Shown here piece after piece: positions 1-8,141 of a stretch of 64,000 nucleotides of DNA. Below the pieces are notes generated by a model. It made no database searches. It was given only the letters and a program-made list of their open reading frames with translations, and had not been told where the DNA came from. The translations under genes were made by a program, and so were the position numbers. Within the stretch, counting starts at the first letter, position 1. Every line of letters begins with the position of its first letter. Origin of the DNA: Sinobacterium norvegicum (GTDB lineage: Bacteria; Pseudomonadota; Gammaproteobacteria; Pseudomonadales; Sinobacteriaceae); contig NZ_CAKLPX010000003.1 of assembly GCF_923077115.1 (NCBI RefSeq), positions 186,001 through 250,000 of the forward strand, read 5' to 3'.

Positions 1-215
1 ACAGGGATGGCCTCCCCGAGGCCTGATAAGACCCCCTGAGCTGTTTGGTCATGGCGAACCATGGTGCCAGCCAGCACGCGGTCATAACTTTCATCAAGCC
101 TGCGCAGGTGTTGCCCTAACCAATACGCCTGTTGATGGCCAAGCTCACTAAGCTGGTCGTAGTTGTCTGCGCCAAAGGAGGCCTGACCGTGGCGTAAGAG
201 GGTGATTGCTGCCAT
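1..215 (-). CDS. Histidine phosphatase family protein (N-terminal part only)
   Basis: The minus strand reads from an ATG at 213-215 off the left edge, giving about 71 residues. The N-terminus has the phosphohistidine signature LLRHGQASFG, followed by YDQLSELGHQQA and a second Arg in GTMVRHDQTA. This is the usual start of the phosphoglycerate mutase-like superfamily (SixA/GpmB/CobC type), in which the RHG histidine takes the phosphate. The C-terminal half lies outside the window, so the substrate cannot be assigned. It is divergent from the LysR gene that starts at 340 and shares a 124-bp intergenic region with it. Confidence 0.8.
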   Translation of the reverse strand, partial: MAAITLLRHGQASFGADNYDQLSELGHQQAYWLGQHLRRLDESYDRVLAGTMVRHDQTAQGVLSGLGEAIP

Positions 216-339
216 AACTGTTCCGGTATATCGAGCGGCTTTATAGGATGAGGATCAGTATAAAGAGTCAGCCGTAATCAGTATAATTTATTTTATTGAT
301 GGTATATTATTGATTAAATCAATGTGAGGGTGACTGGCG

Positions 340-1245
340 GTGAGACTCGAAAAAGTAGATTTGAATTTGTTTGTGGTGTTTGATGCCATCTATCGTCAGC
401 GCAGTGTCACCAAGGTGGCGGTATTGTTAAATCTTACCCAACCAGCGGTCAGCAATGCCTTAAGTCGGTTACGCCAAACCTTCGATGACCCTCTCTTTAT
501 ACGTACACCTAATGGTATGGCTCCGACGCCTGTGGCGGATAGTGTTGTGGGCGATGTCCGAGCCGCTCTGGTTTTGTTGGATAAGAGTGTATCGGTTAAT
601 GCCCGTTTTGCCCCGGCACTATCAGAGAAGGTGTTTCACCTGGGAATGAATGATCTGGCGGAGTCCTTGCTGCTGCCTCTGTTACATGCGGCCATCAAAA
701 CCACGGCTCCTAAAATTGCTTTGACCAGTTATTATGTCGCCCGCGAAGCGGCGACAGAGGATCTTAAGTCTGGCGGCATAGACTTATTAATTGACACCCC
801 TGGGGTCAATGCCAAAGAACTGTCGCACCAGTCTCTGGGCAGGCTTCCCTATGTTGTCGCCATGCGGCCAGATCATCCTCTGGCAGGACAGAGGTTGACG
901 GTTGAAGATTACCTGGCTGGCGAGCACATCCATGTGTCCAGTCGTCGCAAGGGACGGGGGCAGATGGATGTTGCCCTGCATGCTTTGGGTTATCGACGTG
1001 GGGTGGCAATGAGGGTACAAAACTATCTGGTCGCCGCTCGCATTACCGCAGAGACCGATTTACTGTGGACGGTACCCAAGGTATTGGCAGAGCAACTGCC
1101 CCTGCATACGGCAGAGTTGCCCTTTGATGTGGAGCCCTTGATGTGGAATCTGTACTGGACAAAAAGTGCTCAAAACGACCCTGCCAGCCAGTGGATGCGT
1201 GAAATAATCAGTACTGCTGTGGTAGAGGCTATTGGTTCATCATAG
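340..1245 (+). CDS. LysR-family transcriptional regulator
   Basis: A 301-aa protein of normal LysR length. The N-terminal winged helix-turn-helix covers about residues 8-65, with recognition helix TQPAVSNALSRLRQ and wing FIRTPNGMAPTP. Residues 90-295 form a periplasmic-binding-like effector domain. The start is GTG with a good Shine-Dalgarno sequence (GAGGGTG) a few bases upstream. LysR proteins usually control a neighbouring or divergent gene and bind a small effector. Here the candidates are the divergent phosphatase or the monooxygenase downstream, but no operator could be defined. The effector is unknown. Confidence 0.9.
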   Translation: MRLEKVDLNLFVVFDAIYRQRSVTKVAVLLNLTQPAVSNALSRLRQTFDDPLFIRTPNGMAPTPVADSVVGDVRAALVLLDKSVSVNARFAPALSEKVFHLGMNDLAESLLLPLLHAAIKTTAPKIALTSYYVAREAATEDLKSGGIDLLIDTPGVNAKELSHQSLGRLPYVVAMRPDHPLAGQRLTVEDYLAGEHIHVSSRRKGRGQMDVALHALGYRRGVAMRVQNYLVAARITAETDLLWTVPKVLAEQLPLHTAELPFDVEPLMWNLYWTKSAQNDPASQWMREIISTAVVEAIGSS

Positions 1246-1438
1246 TCCCTATGCCGACAGTAAACCGAGAGCTTTAGCGGTCCATGCCCGAGCTAGATTT
1301 TTTGCTTAAAACAGTTGTTATCACCCAAACGTGAGTTGAGCAGTGGCGGCAAAATTTGTTAGTTTTAGCGTTTGCCATCGGGTGATCAGCGGTTGTCGCT
1401 AAACGTACGGTATCCTCGCCCTGTACCACGGATAAATT

Positions 1439-2461
1439 ATGTTTCGAGTCTATGCCACCACCCCAGAAGACATGTCGCCCAGTGATATTGGCGCCTTTGC
1501 CCAACGTGTGGAGGCGATGGGTTACGATGGGCTCCAGGTCCCTGACGCTATTCACGACGGCTTCCTACTGGCTGCCTTAGCACTTAATGCGACTCGGCGT
1601 ATAAGAGTGTGTATCGGTGTGTTGGTGATATTTCCGCGCAGCCCAATGAATGTGGCCATCAGTGCCTGGGATTTACAGCGGCTGTCATCCGGGCGGTTTG
1701 AGTTGGGTTTGGGGACGCAGGTAAAGGGTAACATTGAGCGCCGTTACAGCACGCCATGGACTCCGCCGGTTAAGCGTATGCGAGAATATATAGAAGCTCT
1801 GCGTGCCATTTTTGATGCCTTTCAGCACGGCACTGAACTTCACTATATCGGCGATAACTACCAATTCACTCGGCTGCAGCCATTTTTTAATCCAGGCCCT
1901 ATTGAGCACCCGCATATTCCCCTGCTGATGGGGGCTGTTGGTCCCCAGATGACCCGGCTAGCAGGTAAGGTCGCCGATGGCATTTTGACCCATCCGACCA
2001 ACACGCCGCCGCGGTACATAGGCGAGATTGTGCGCCTGCGGCTGCAGCAGGGCGCCGATGACAGCGGCCGAAATATCGAAGACTGTCGCCTGATGTTAGG
2101 CTCGTTAATTGCCACCGGGCCAGATGCTGCGGCGGTCAGCAGTGAACGTGAGAAGTGGCGTCAACTTTTGGCCTTTCTATTTTCTACGCCGGCCTATTGG
2201 CCCAGTCTTGAGTTGTTTGGTTGGCGAAACCGCGGTGAACAATTGCTCGCCTGCAGCCGTGAAAACCGCTGGGCGGAGATGCCGGGGTTGCTCGATGACG
2301 AGATGCTTGACCAGTTTGTCCCCGCCGCCAGCTACGATGATATCGCCGGCGTATTAAAGCAGTGGTTTGGTCGTCTCACCGGTTACCTCACCTTTCCGGT
2401 ACCCGATGACATCTCTAATGATGCCGCGTGCGCGGCCGCCATCGCATCGCTGAAAGCTTGA
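1439..2461 (+). CDS. LLM-class (luciferase-like) oxidoreductase, TIGR03617-like
   Basis: A 340-aa TIM-barrel flavin- or F420-dependent monooxygenase of the luciferase-like family. Family features are the start MFRVYATTPEDMSP, the strand motif RFELGLGTQVKGNIERRY with TPWTPPVKRMREYIEALR after it (about residues 87-125), and LLMGAVGPQMTRLAGKVADG (about 162-182). It most resembles the group annotated as TIGR03617 'F420-dependent' oxidoreductases. That name does not prove F420 use, and many proteobacterial members probably use FMN. Substrate unknown. The ATG at 1439 lacks a clear Shine-Dalgarno sequence. The gene appears monocistronic and is followed by the tRNA-Arg promoter. Confidence 0.8.
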   Translation: MFRVYATTPEDMSPSDIGAFAQRVEAMGYDGLQVPDAIHDGFLLAALALNATRRIRVCIGVLVIFPRSPMNVAISAWDLQRLSSGRFELGLGTQVKGNIERRYSTPWTPPVKRMREYIEALRAIFDAFQHGTELHYIGDNYQFTRLQPFFNPGPIEHPHIPLLMGAVGPQMTRLAGKVADGILTHPTNTPPRYIGEIVRLRLQQGADDSGRNIEDCRLMLGSLIATGPDAAAVSSEREKWRQLLAFLFSTPAYWPSLELFGWRNRGEQLLACSRENRWAEMPGLLDDEMLDQFVPAASYDDIAGVLKQWFGRLTGYLTFPVPDDISNDAACAAAIASLKA

Positions 2462-2531
2462 GGCGGTGACGCCGACGACACCCTCGCTGCTATGTCGTCA
2501 GGGTAAAGCTGACGATAAGTGGATATAGCGC

Positions 2532-2560
2532 TTGACCTTATGCGTCGACCTTAGTATATT
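2532..2560 (+). promoter_or_regulatory. Sigma-70 promoter of tRNA-Arg
   Basis: TTGACC (2532-2537) and TATATT (2555-2560) are separated by exactly 17 bp and are followed by a GC-rich discriminator (TCGCACCC), typical of stringently controlled stable-RNA promoters. It lies 30 bp before the first tRNA-Arg. Confidence 0.7.
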
Positions 2561-2590
2561 TCGCACCCGTTGGCAGACATGCCACACTGT

Positions 2591-2667
2591 GCGCCCGTAG
2601 CTCAGCTGGATAGAGTACTCGGCTACGAACCGAGCGGTCGAAGGTTCGAATCCTTCCGGGCGCACCA
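2591..2667 (+). tRNA. tRNA-Arg (anticodon ACG)
   Basis: A 77-nt cloverleaf with encoded CCA. The 7-bp acceptor stem GCGCCCG pairs with CGGGCGC. The anticodon loop has ACG inside CTCGGCTACGAACCGAG, and the T arm contains GGTTCGAATCC. The first base of an ACG anticodon is normally deaminated to inosine by TadA. It is identical to the copy at 3186. Confidence 0.97.
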
Positions 2668-2672
2668 TATTT

Positions 2673-2707
2673 AAAAAGGCTTACTGCTAACGTAGTAAGC
2701 CTTTTTT
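2673..2707 (+). terminator. Rho-independent terminator after tRNA-Arg
   Basis: A stem of AAAAAGGCTTACT and AGTAAGCCTTTTTT closes a short loop and is followed by a T-run. The same hairpin recurs at 2826, 3268 and 3421, each time downstream of a tRNA-Arg 3' end or a remnant of one. Confidence 0.85.
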
Positions 2708-2725
2708 CGTTCTGCAGGGTTGATC

Positions 2726-2861
2726 TACTAAAGCTGCAGGCGCCCTGGTCGGATTGCCGGCCCTACGGGCGTTCGCTGCACAAAGCGGTGCTTTGCTTGC
2801 TCACCCTTCCGGGCGCACCCTATTTAAAAAGGCTTACTGCTAACGTAGTAAGCCTTTTTAC
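2726..2861 (+). repeat. tRNA-3'-end repeat, copy 1 (rtT-like)
   Basis: A unit of about 134 bp running from TACTAAAGCTGCAGG through a GC-rich segment to CCTTCCGGGCGCACC (2805-2819) and a terminator hairpin (2826-2859). The 15-nt block equals the 3' end of tRNA-Arg, but the next base is C instead of the terminal A. It is then followed by the same trailer and hairpin as the real gene. By eye it differs at two positions from the copy at 3321. The layout resembles the E. coli tyrT repeats (rtT RNA), which also begin with the tRNA 3' end; that parallel is inference. Confidence 0.75.
2826..2859 (+). terminator. Repeat-borne terminator hairpin, copy 2
   Basis: The same GGCTTACT/AGTAAGCC stem and T-run as after the intact tRNA-Arg, here closing repeat copy 1. 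It offers a second termination point 153 bp downstream of the first. Confidence 0.75.
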
Positions 2862-3011
2862 GTTATTGGGCGATGAAATATAATCGCTTGCGAAGATTAT
2901 CTGTTTGGCACTATCAAATTAGCGGCTGTTGATAAAACAACCGATTTTATCCCGCTGATAGCGCGAACAATTGTTTATATTAATAAATTTAAGCAACAGG
3001 GGTTTTTGTTC

Positions 3012-3040
3012 TTTGCAATATCATCAAAAGACGGTATTAT
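3012..3040 (+). promoter_or_regulatory. Probable promoter of the tRNA-Ser/tRNA-Arg pair
   Basis: TTTGCA (3012-3017) and TATTAT (3035-3040) are 17 bp apart and are followed by GC-rich sequence just before tRNA-Ser. The -35 is only a partial match. No other promoter is evident between this tRNA and the tRNA-Arg 42 bp downstream, so the two are probably co-transcribed. Confidence 0.5.
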
Positions 3041-3053
3041 TGCCGCCGTTGCT

Positions 3054-3143
3054 GGATAGGTGGCCGAGTGGCTGAAGGCGCGCCCCTGCTAAGGGTGTAA
3101 CGGGGAAACCTGTTCGAGGGTTCGAATCCCTCCCTGTCCGCCA
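3054..3143 (+). tRNA. tRNA-Ser (anticodon GCT)
   Basis: A 90-nt class II tRNA with encoded CCA. The acceptor stem GGATAGG pairs with CCTGTCC, with one G-T pair. The anticodon GCT sits in CCCCTGCTAAGGG. A long variable arm and the T loop GGGTTCGAATCCC are present. It reads AGC/AGT codons. Confidence 0.96.
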
Positions 3144-3185
3144 TTTTCTTTTTAAGAACATGGTGTCTTTTGAAAGTAACATAGT

Positions 3186-3262
3186 GCGCCCGTAGCTCAG
3201 CTGGATAGAGTACTCGGCTACGAACCGAGCGGTCGAAGGTTCGAATCCTTCCGGGCGCACCA
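3186..3262 (+). tRNA. tRNA-Arg (anticodon ACG), second copy
   Basis: A 77-nt tRNA identical to the one at 2591, with encoded CCA, lying 42 bp after tRNA-Ser. Its downstream region repeats that of the first copy, including the terminator and the repeat that follows, so the whole tRNA-plus-tail block was duplicated. Confidence 0.97.
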
Positions 3263-3267
3263 TATTT

Positions 3268-3302
3268 AAAAAGGCTTACTGCTAACGTAGTAAGCCTTTT
3301 TT
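3268..3302 (+). terminator. Rho-independent terminator after the second tRNA-Arg
   Basis: The same GGCTTACT...AGTAAGCC hairpin with T-run as at 2673, directly in the trailer of the second tRNA-Arg. Confidence 0.85.
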
Positions 3303-3320
3303 CGTTCTGGGAGTCAGTAA

Positions 3321-3458
3321 TACTAAAGCTGCAGGCACCCTGGTCGGATTGCCGGCCCTACGGGCGTTCGCTGCACAAAGCGGTGCTTTGCTTGCTCACC
3401 CTTGCGGGCGCACCCTATTTAAAAAGGCTTACTGCTAACGTAGTAAGCCTTTTTTCGT
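3321..3458 (+). repeat. tRNA-3'-end repeat, copy 2 (rtT-like), with a partial third unit
   Basis: Second copy of the unit at 2726, with CACCC for CGCCC near the start and CCTTGCGGGCGCACC for CCTTCCGGGCGCACC in the tRNA-like block. It ends in the hairpin at 3421-3455. After that hairpin the linker restarts and TACTAAAGCTGCAGG recurs at 3474-3488, where the array breaks off. Hairpin-to-hairpin spacing is 153 bp both here and in the first copy. Confidence 0.75.
3421..3455 (+). terminator. Repeat-borne terminator hairpin, copy 4
   Basis: Fourth occurrence of the GGCTTACT/AGTAAGCC hairpin with T-run, closing repeat copy 2. It may also stop antisense reading from the convergent gene that ends at 3500. 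Confidence 0.7.
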
Positions 3459-3499
3459 TCTGGGAGTCAGTAATACTAAAGCTGCAGGAGATTGCGGCG

Positions 3500-4924
3500 C
3501 TATTCAATCATCTTGATGCGTGAAAGCTGATATTGCTTGTTGAGAATTGCCTCGCCTGGCTCGTACATTCGCATCACGGTCATAAAGTAGCCTGCCGGTG
3601 TTGGCAGCCAATTTTTACTTTTATCCGCGGGTGCTTCGTGTTGTAGCCACAATGTTAGTGAACCGTCGTCGTTATAACGAATTCCCTCAGTGCGGTCGCC
3701 AAAGCTATAGCGGTCGATGGCGTTCTGCTCGACCAATTTCTCCGGCAGGGCGTAGGCGGTCAGTGACCAGAAACCGTTGACCGGTGGTAGGCCACCTTTA
3801 TCAAAGTGTAAGGTGTAGACGTCGTCGCCGGACATCATTTGGTTATTGGTATCGGTGACTGTTGCAGCGTAGGTCGACTCCTCTGGCAGGTTACCGTAAC
3901 CGTTGGCAACAACAGAGGCGCGCTGAATATAATCAAAACCATAACGGCCAACCTTGCTCGGTGACATCCAGCCATTGTAGCTGGGGATAGTACGAACTTC
4001 AGCAGCCTCTACGATGGCGATGCCAGCGGCCAAGCCCTTCTGTAGGCCGCGCTTGCTTGCCTCGTCGAGGTTGGCAATATCGAAGTTGCTGTTTGGGCCG
4101 ACGCCAATAAGGTCAAATTGAGCCATTAATGCTGCTTCATTAGCCCTTGCCGGTAAATGTTTTAACGCGCGGTTCATATGTTCAAAGAAAGCTAACGATT
4201 TCATAGGGTTTATCGGCTCAGATTTTTTTGCTGTCGGCCTGGCCGGTACTTGGCCGGGGACAAACTCGCTGAGCGAGGCTGACCAGATGCCGTCCATGAC
4301 GGTCACTGCCGCTGCCAAGTCTTTTTCACCATCGACCAGCACTCGACCAAGCAGCCAGCCCTGATTACTCTCCACCTCTATGCGGGTGACGCCGATGGGC
4401 AGTTCACCCTGCCAATGCGGTGTTACAAGGGCATAATAAGCCTCATCGGTTCCGTGGGTGCGGCGTCCGATATGGGTCGCCTCCGAGTAGAGGTTGGTCA
4501 CTGCGATGGTAAAGTAGCGGCCGTTGGTGTCCGGTGTATGGATAATCAGCGGCTCTTTGCTGATGTCGAACCAGCCGCTGAGATAGAGCGTGTCATTATT
4601 AGGCAGGCGAATATTCCCGGCATTGTGCGGTCCGACAATCTCGGGAAAGCGGTAAATACGATTGACTGGGGCAAAGACCTGTTGTTGGTCGTTGACGTGG
4701 TGAGTTTCATTGTGCATCTGTTTGGCCATGTCAACGAGAGGGTAGCCGTAAACATAGGCTTGAGCCCCAATATGCTCGGCCAGCTGCTCGGCAATGATCT
4801 CGTCATTATGGCGCTGTTGAGAGCTGATCAGCGCCGCCGGATTAAAGTTGTTTGCCGCTATGGCTGTGGCGATACACAGCACGATAACCGTTGCCCAGAC
4901 CGATTTTTTGCTCAAAAAAGTCAT
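3500..4924 (-). CDS. Exported DUF1254/DUF1214 domain protein
   Basis: A 474-aa protein with an N-terminal export signal (MTFLSKK followed by a hydrophobic run to about residue 24), so it is probably periplasmic. The DUF1254 part covers about residues 55-190, with AYVYGYPLVDMAKQM and RLPNNDTLYLSGWFDIS. The DUF1214 part covers about residues 350-460, with FWSLTAYALPEKLV and NWLPTPAGYFMTVMRMYEPG. Family members are widespread and without an established reaction. A second member sits at 15672-17270, which carries the same landmarks. The start is ATG. The gene is alone on its strand and ends just after the tRNA repeat array. Confidence 0.85.
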   Translation of the reverse strand: MTFLSKKSVWATVIVLCIATAIAANNFNPAALISSQQRHNDEIIAEQLAEHIGAQAYVYGYPLVDMAKQMHNETHHVNDQQQVFAPVNRIYRFPEIVGPHNAGNIRLPNNDTLYLSGWFDISKEPLIIHTPDTNGRYFTIAVTNLYSEATHIGRRTHGTDEAYYALVTPHWQGELPIGVTRIEVESNQGWLLGRVLVDGEKDLAAAVTVMDGIWSASLSEFVPGQVPARPTAKKSEPINPMKSLAFFEHMNRALKHLPARANEAALMAQFDLIGVGPNSNFDIANLDEASKRGLQKGLAAGIAIVEAAEVRTIPSYNGWMSPSKVGRYGFDYIQRASVVANGYGNLPEESTYAATVTDTNNQMMSGDDVYTLHFDKGGLPPVNGFWSLTAYALPEKLVEQNAIDRYSFGDRTEGIRYNDDGSLTLWLQHEAPADKSKNWLPTPAGYFMTVMRMYEPGEAILNKQYQLSRIKMIE

Positions 4925-5257
4925 GCTAATCCAGTGTTAGTTTGATTGTCGGAAAGAGCGAGTATAGGCGTCTAGGCTGCCGGGGGGCAGCGGCATACAG
5001 AAAACACCGTTTTCCCTATGGAAAACAAATAGCGGTTGTTTGCTGAAAAAACACCATAGTCAGCATTTTTCCGCAGAGAATAGCGATAGTGCTGTAGGCG
5101 AGGTGTTGCTTGATGCGTGCTTAGCTCACGTCAGGGGATAAGGTAGTTGCAGGGCAGGGTGTGGCCTCTGATGGCGGCTTCCGCCCTCTGACGCAGGCGA
5201 CAGGAGGAGGAAGGCGAGGCGACAGAGTCTATTATCCGTCGCCATTGTGGCCTCTAG
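4925..5257. other. Intergenic stretch without a recognised gene
   Basis: These 333 bp lie between the start of the DUF1254 gene and the end of mmsB, both on the minus strand. I see no convincing ORF, tRNA or terminator. There is only a short GGCGG/CCGCC hairpin at 5173-5185. The promoter of the DUF1254 gene should lie in the part near 4925-5060. Confidence 0.4.
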
Positions 5258-6178
5258 CTAGGCGTCATTTGCTGATTGGCCATAAAACTGTTGTATGCTC
5301 GAAAAGTCTTTGCCTCCCTGATCCTCAGTAGAGGCGTTTTTATGCAGATTATAAAGATTTCTGGCAGCGGCACCCATGGGGATGGAAGACTTGCTGTTGA
5401 GTGAGGCTTCCATCGCAAGGCCAAGATCTTTGAGCATCAGATCAACCATAAAGCCACCCTGATAATCATTTGAAGCGGGGGCGGTTGGCATGACGCCGGG
5501 CATTGGGTTGTACTTTTCTAACGACCAGTTGCAGCCAGAGCTTTTAATCATGATTTCAGAAAGTACCGCGGGGTCTAAGCCATTATCGACACCCAGTTGA
5601 AGGGCTTCAGCAGTCCCTGTCATATGGATGGCGAGCAACATGTTGTTACAAATTTTAGCTGTTTGGCCTGCGCCCACGTCACCGGCTCTAAAGATGTTGG
5701 CGCCCATTGCCGCTAAAACATCTTTTGCTAATGCAAAATTGCTTTCGAGGCCACCTACCATAAAGGCGAGTGTGCCAGCGGCGGCGGAAGCAACACCACC
5801 GGAAACCGGGGCATCAATGAACTTGATGCCTGCCTCGGTGGCCTTGGCACCAACATTTCGAGAATTCTGTGGTGCTATGGTTGAGCAATCAATAACCAGG
5901 GCTGTCTTAGGTATGATGCTAAGCAGTCCTTCCTTGCCTTCAGTACCGATGTAAATACTTTCAACAATAGAACCATTAGGTAGCATGCTAACAACGTAAT
6001 CAGCATCGACAGTGGCGCTGGCGGCTGTATCGGCAATGGTGCAGCCATCTTGCTTGGCGCGATCTTGTGCGGCCGGTGAGAGATCGAATGCACAGACGTC
6101 AAATCCGTTTTTAACCAGATTTGCAGCCATGCCGCTGCCCATGTTACCTAAACCTATAAATGCTACTTTCTTAGCCAT
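5258..6178 (-). CDS. mmsB: 3-hydroxyisobutyrate dehydrogenase
   Basis: A 306-aa NAD(P)-dependent dehydrogenase that oxidises 3-hydroxyisobutyrate to methylmalonate semialdehyde in valine breakdown. The Rossmann motif FIGLGNMGSGMAANL is at residues 8-22, the substrate-binding segment DAPVSGGVASAAAGTL is at about 121-136, and the catalytic-lysine region GAGQTAKICNNM is at about 168-180. Length and the conserved segments fit the family throughout. It is the last gene of a minus-strand operon with isobutyryl-CoA dehydrogenase, two crotonase-fold enzymes and an aldehyde dehydrogenase. The context supports this substrate over other beta-hydroxyacids. Confidence 0.9.
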   Translation of the reverse strand: MAKKVAFIGLGNMGSGMAANLVKNGFDVCAFDLSPAAQDRAKQDGCTIADTAASATVDADYVVSMLPNGSIVESIYIGTEGKEGLLSIIPKTALVIDCSTIAPQNSRNVGAKATEAGIKFIDAPVSGGVASAAAGTLAFMVGGLESNFALAKDVLAAMGANIFRAGDVGAGQTAKICNNMLLAIHMTGTAEALQLGVDNGLDPAVLSEIMIKSSGCNWSLEKYNPMPGVMPTAPASNDYQGGFMVDLMLKDLGLAMEASLNSKSSIPMGAAARNLYNLHKNASTEDQGGKDFSSIQQFYGQSANDA

Positions 6179-6213
6179 GGTATTTCCTTTCGATTTTATT
6201 ATGATTTTTTTAT

Positions 6214-7317
6214 TTACAAATCAATGAGCGGGTTTGTTGGCCAGGGGGCAACAAAAAATGCTGCCACGGAGTCAGCGGGCACATCTGACAACGTTTTAAA
6301 TTGCCATTGTGGGTTTTGATCTTTATCGATTAATAGTGCACGTACGCCTTCGGGAAACTCACTGTGACGAACGATGTTGGTCGCCAGTAAAATTTCTTGT
6401 TGAAACACAGCTTTTAAGCTGAGTCCTTTGCATATTTCCAGTTGTTGGAATATCCATTTGACTGCCAAGGGTGAACCATTTGCCAGCCCGGCTTTGGCAC
6501 GTTGCATCCATTTGTCGGCAGTTTCTAGCGCTGCTATGTTAGCCGCGATCGCCTCGACATCATCACCGGCACACAAATCATTAATCAGTGATTGATGCGC
6601 CGCTAAATTGCCCGCAGGTATATCTTCAGCGGGCAGTTGTTGATCGCTGAACATGTCGTCGAGCTGTGTTTCAATCGCTGGCGAAGACCAATCCAGCGCC
6701 AGCAACAGCGACATCACATCGTCTTTTTTGCTATGACTGACAAGGTGGTTGGCGATACCGGCATAGAGGCTGTCTGTGCCATTAATCGACGCGCCAGTTA
6801 AGGCTAAAAACCGACCGCATTGGCCAGGCATGGTGTTTAAAAAATAGCTACCACCGACATCGGGGAATAATCCGATGGTGACTTCGGGCATGGCAATACG
6901 GGTTTTTTCCGTGGCGATTCGATGTGAGCAGCCGGCAAAAACACCCAGGCCGCCACCCATGACTATACCGTGCCCCCAAGCAATCGTGGGTTTGCCGTAA
7001 TGATGCAGCAAATAATCCAGTCGGTACTCCTGGTCAAAAAATCTTTCGGCATCGACGCAGGGACCGCCAGGATTATCGGCAGAGGACTTGTGCAGGGCTT
7101 GAACATCGCCGCCGGCGCAGAAAGCTTTTTCACCGGCACCTTGAATAAAGACCGCGGCGATTTGGTCATTTTTTTGCCAGCGCTGTAATTGCGCCAGCAT
7201 GATATCAACCATGACAAGGGTTAATGAATTAAGGGTTTTCTCACTGTTTAAGGTAAGTACACCAATAATTTTACCGTTGTTAGTCGCAATCTCTTCGCAT
7301 AAAACAGGGGTTGTCAT
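6214..7317 (-). CDS. 3-hydroxyisobutyryl-CoA hydrolase
   Basis: A 367-aa crotonase-fold thioesterase that releases 3-hydroxyisobutyrate from its CoA ester. It is longer than a hydratase and has the hydrolase signature MPEVTIGLFPDVGGSYFLN (about residues 137-155), with the oxyanion-hole segment FCAGGDVQAL near residue 68 and WGHGIVMGGGLGVFAGCSHR near 112-131. I chose the ATG at 7317 because it overlaps the TAA of the upstream hydratase as TAATG, which suggests translational coupling. An in-frame start five codons earlier is possible. It lies 35 bp before mmsB in the same operon. Confidence 0.9.
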   Translation of the reverse strand: MTTPVLCEEIATNNGKIIGVLTLNSEKTLNSLTLVMVDIMLAQLQRWQKNDQIAAVFIQGAGEKAFCAGGDVQALHKSSADNPGGPCVDAERFFDQEYRLDYLLHHYGKPTIAWGHGIVMGGGLGVFAGCSHRIATEKTRIAMPEVTIGLFPDVGGSYFLNTMPGQCGRFLALTGASINGTDSLYAGIANHLVSHSKKDDVMSLLLALDWSSPAIETQLDDMFSDQQLPAEDIPAGNLAAHQSLINDLCAGDDVEAIAANIAALETADKWMQRAKAGLANGSPLAVKWIFQQLEICKGLSLKAVFQQEILLATNIVRHSEFPEGVRALLIDKDQNPQWQFKTLSDVPADSVAAFFVAPWPTNPLIDL

Positions 7318-8093
7318 TAGCGGTTCTTCCATTCGGGTTTGCGTTTTTCAACAAAGGCGCCGACCCCTTCTTTTTGGTCTTGGCTGTCCCACAAGCGAAC
7401 AAACATTTCACGCTCTTTTGTGTAATTAGAATTTATATCACCGTCTCGTGCCGCCATGATTAATTCTTTGCAGTAACGTACGGATGTTGGTGATTGCTTT
7501 TCAACCTTGGCGGCAAGTTCCAGGGCGCGGTCTAAAACGGTACCGGTTGCAACGACCTCGGATACGAGGCCGATTTTTTCAGCCTGTGCCGACTTTAGAC
7601 GTTCGCCTAATAGGATCATGCGTTTTGCCCAGCCTTCACCGACCAGCCATGACAGCTGCTGAGAGCCTAAGCCGCAGGGTAATAAGCCAACGGATGCTTC
7701 GGGCAGAGCCATTTGGGCTTGCTCTTCACAGATTCTAACATCGCAGGATAGGGCGACTTCTAGGCCACCGCCCATGGCATAGCCTGTTATGGCTGCTATC
7801 GACACACCTTGATAGTTGCTGAGGGCTTCAAAGGCCGAGCCAAAAGCGCGAGAAAAATCAAAAGAGAGGCCTTTGTTATCGTGGTTGAAGCGAGTGAGAT
7901 CTGCTCCGGCGCTGAAAAATTTCTCGCTTTCACTATAAATAATAAGCGAATAGTTCTCTCTGTCGACATTGAGATCAGCAACTATTTCTTCTAGGTAATG
8001 AAGGCTTTCGGGTGTCCATGTATTCGCTGGTGCGTTATTTAAGGTGATGATGGCGACATGACCGCGCTTTTCCAGTTTTAATAAATCACTCAT
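7317..8093 (-). CDS. Enoyl-CoA hydratase (probable methacrylyl-CoA hydratase)
   Basis: A 258-aa crotonase-family enzyme. The oxyanion-hole segment FFSAGADLTRF is at about residues 60-70. Both catalytic-Glu regions are present: GYAMGGGLEVALSCDVRI (about 104-121) and ALPEASVGLLPCGLGSQQL (about 129-147). Between an acyl-CoA dehydrogenase and a hydroxyisobutyryl-CoA hydrolase, the expected role is hydration of methacrylyl-CoA to 3-hydroxyisobutyryl-CoA. This substrate is inferred from position. Its stop overlaps the start of the hydrolase gene. The C-terminus FVEKRKPEWKNR is typical of the family. Confidence 0.88.
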   Translation of the reverse strand: MSDLLKLEKRGHVAIITLNNAPANTWTPESLHYLEEIVADLNVDRENYSLIIYSESEKFFSAGADLTRFNHDNKGLSFDFSRAFGSAFEALSNYQGVSIAAITGYAMGGGLEVALSCDVRICEEQAQMALPEASVGLLPCGLGSQQLSWLVGEGWAKRMILLGERLKSAQAEKIGLVSEVVATGTVLDRALELAAKVEKQSPTSVRYCKELIMAARDGDINSNYTKEREMFVRLWDSQDQKEGVGAFVEKRKPEWKNR

Positions 8094-8141
8094 GTGGAAT
8101 CCTTTGTAGTGTACCGCTGTGTTTGTAGAGCAGCAGATTGA

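Noticed and set aside
1439-2461. True F420-dependent enzyme
   Set aside because: The family name suggests F420, but nothing in this window indicates F420 synthesis, so the cofactor is left open.
3024-3263. Minus-strand ORF across tRNA-Ser and tRNA-Arg with a GFEPSTARFVAEYSIQLSYG-like translation
   Set aside because: It is the antisense reading of tRNA genes, a well-known source of false proteins.
2591-3490. Genomic island or attachment site at the tRNA genes
   Set aside because: No integrase or phage gene is nearby, and the copied tRNA end is followed by the tRNA's own terminator, unlike an att site.
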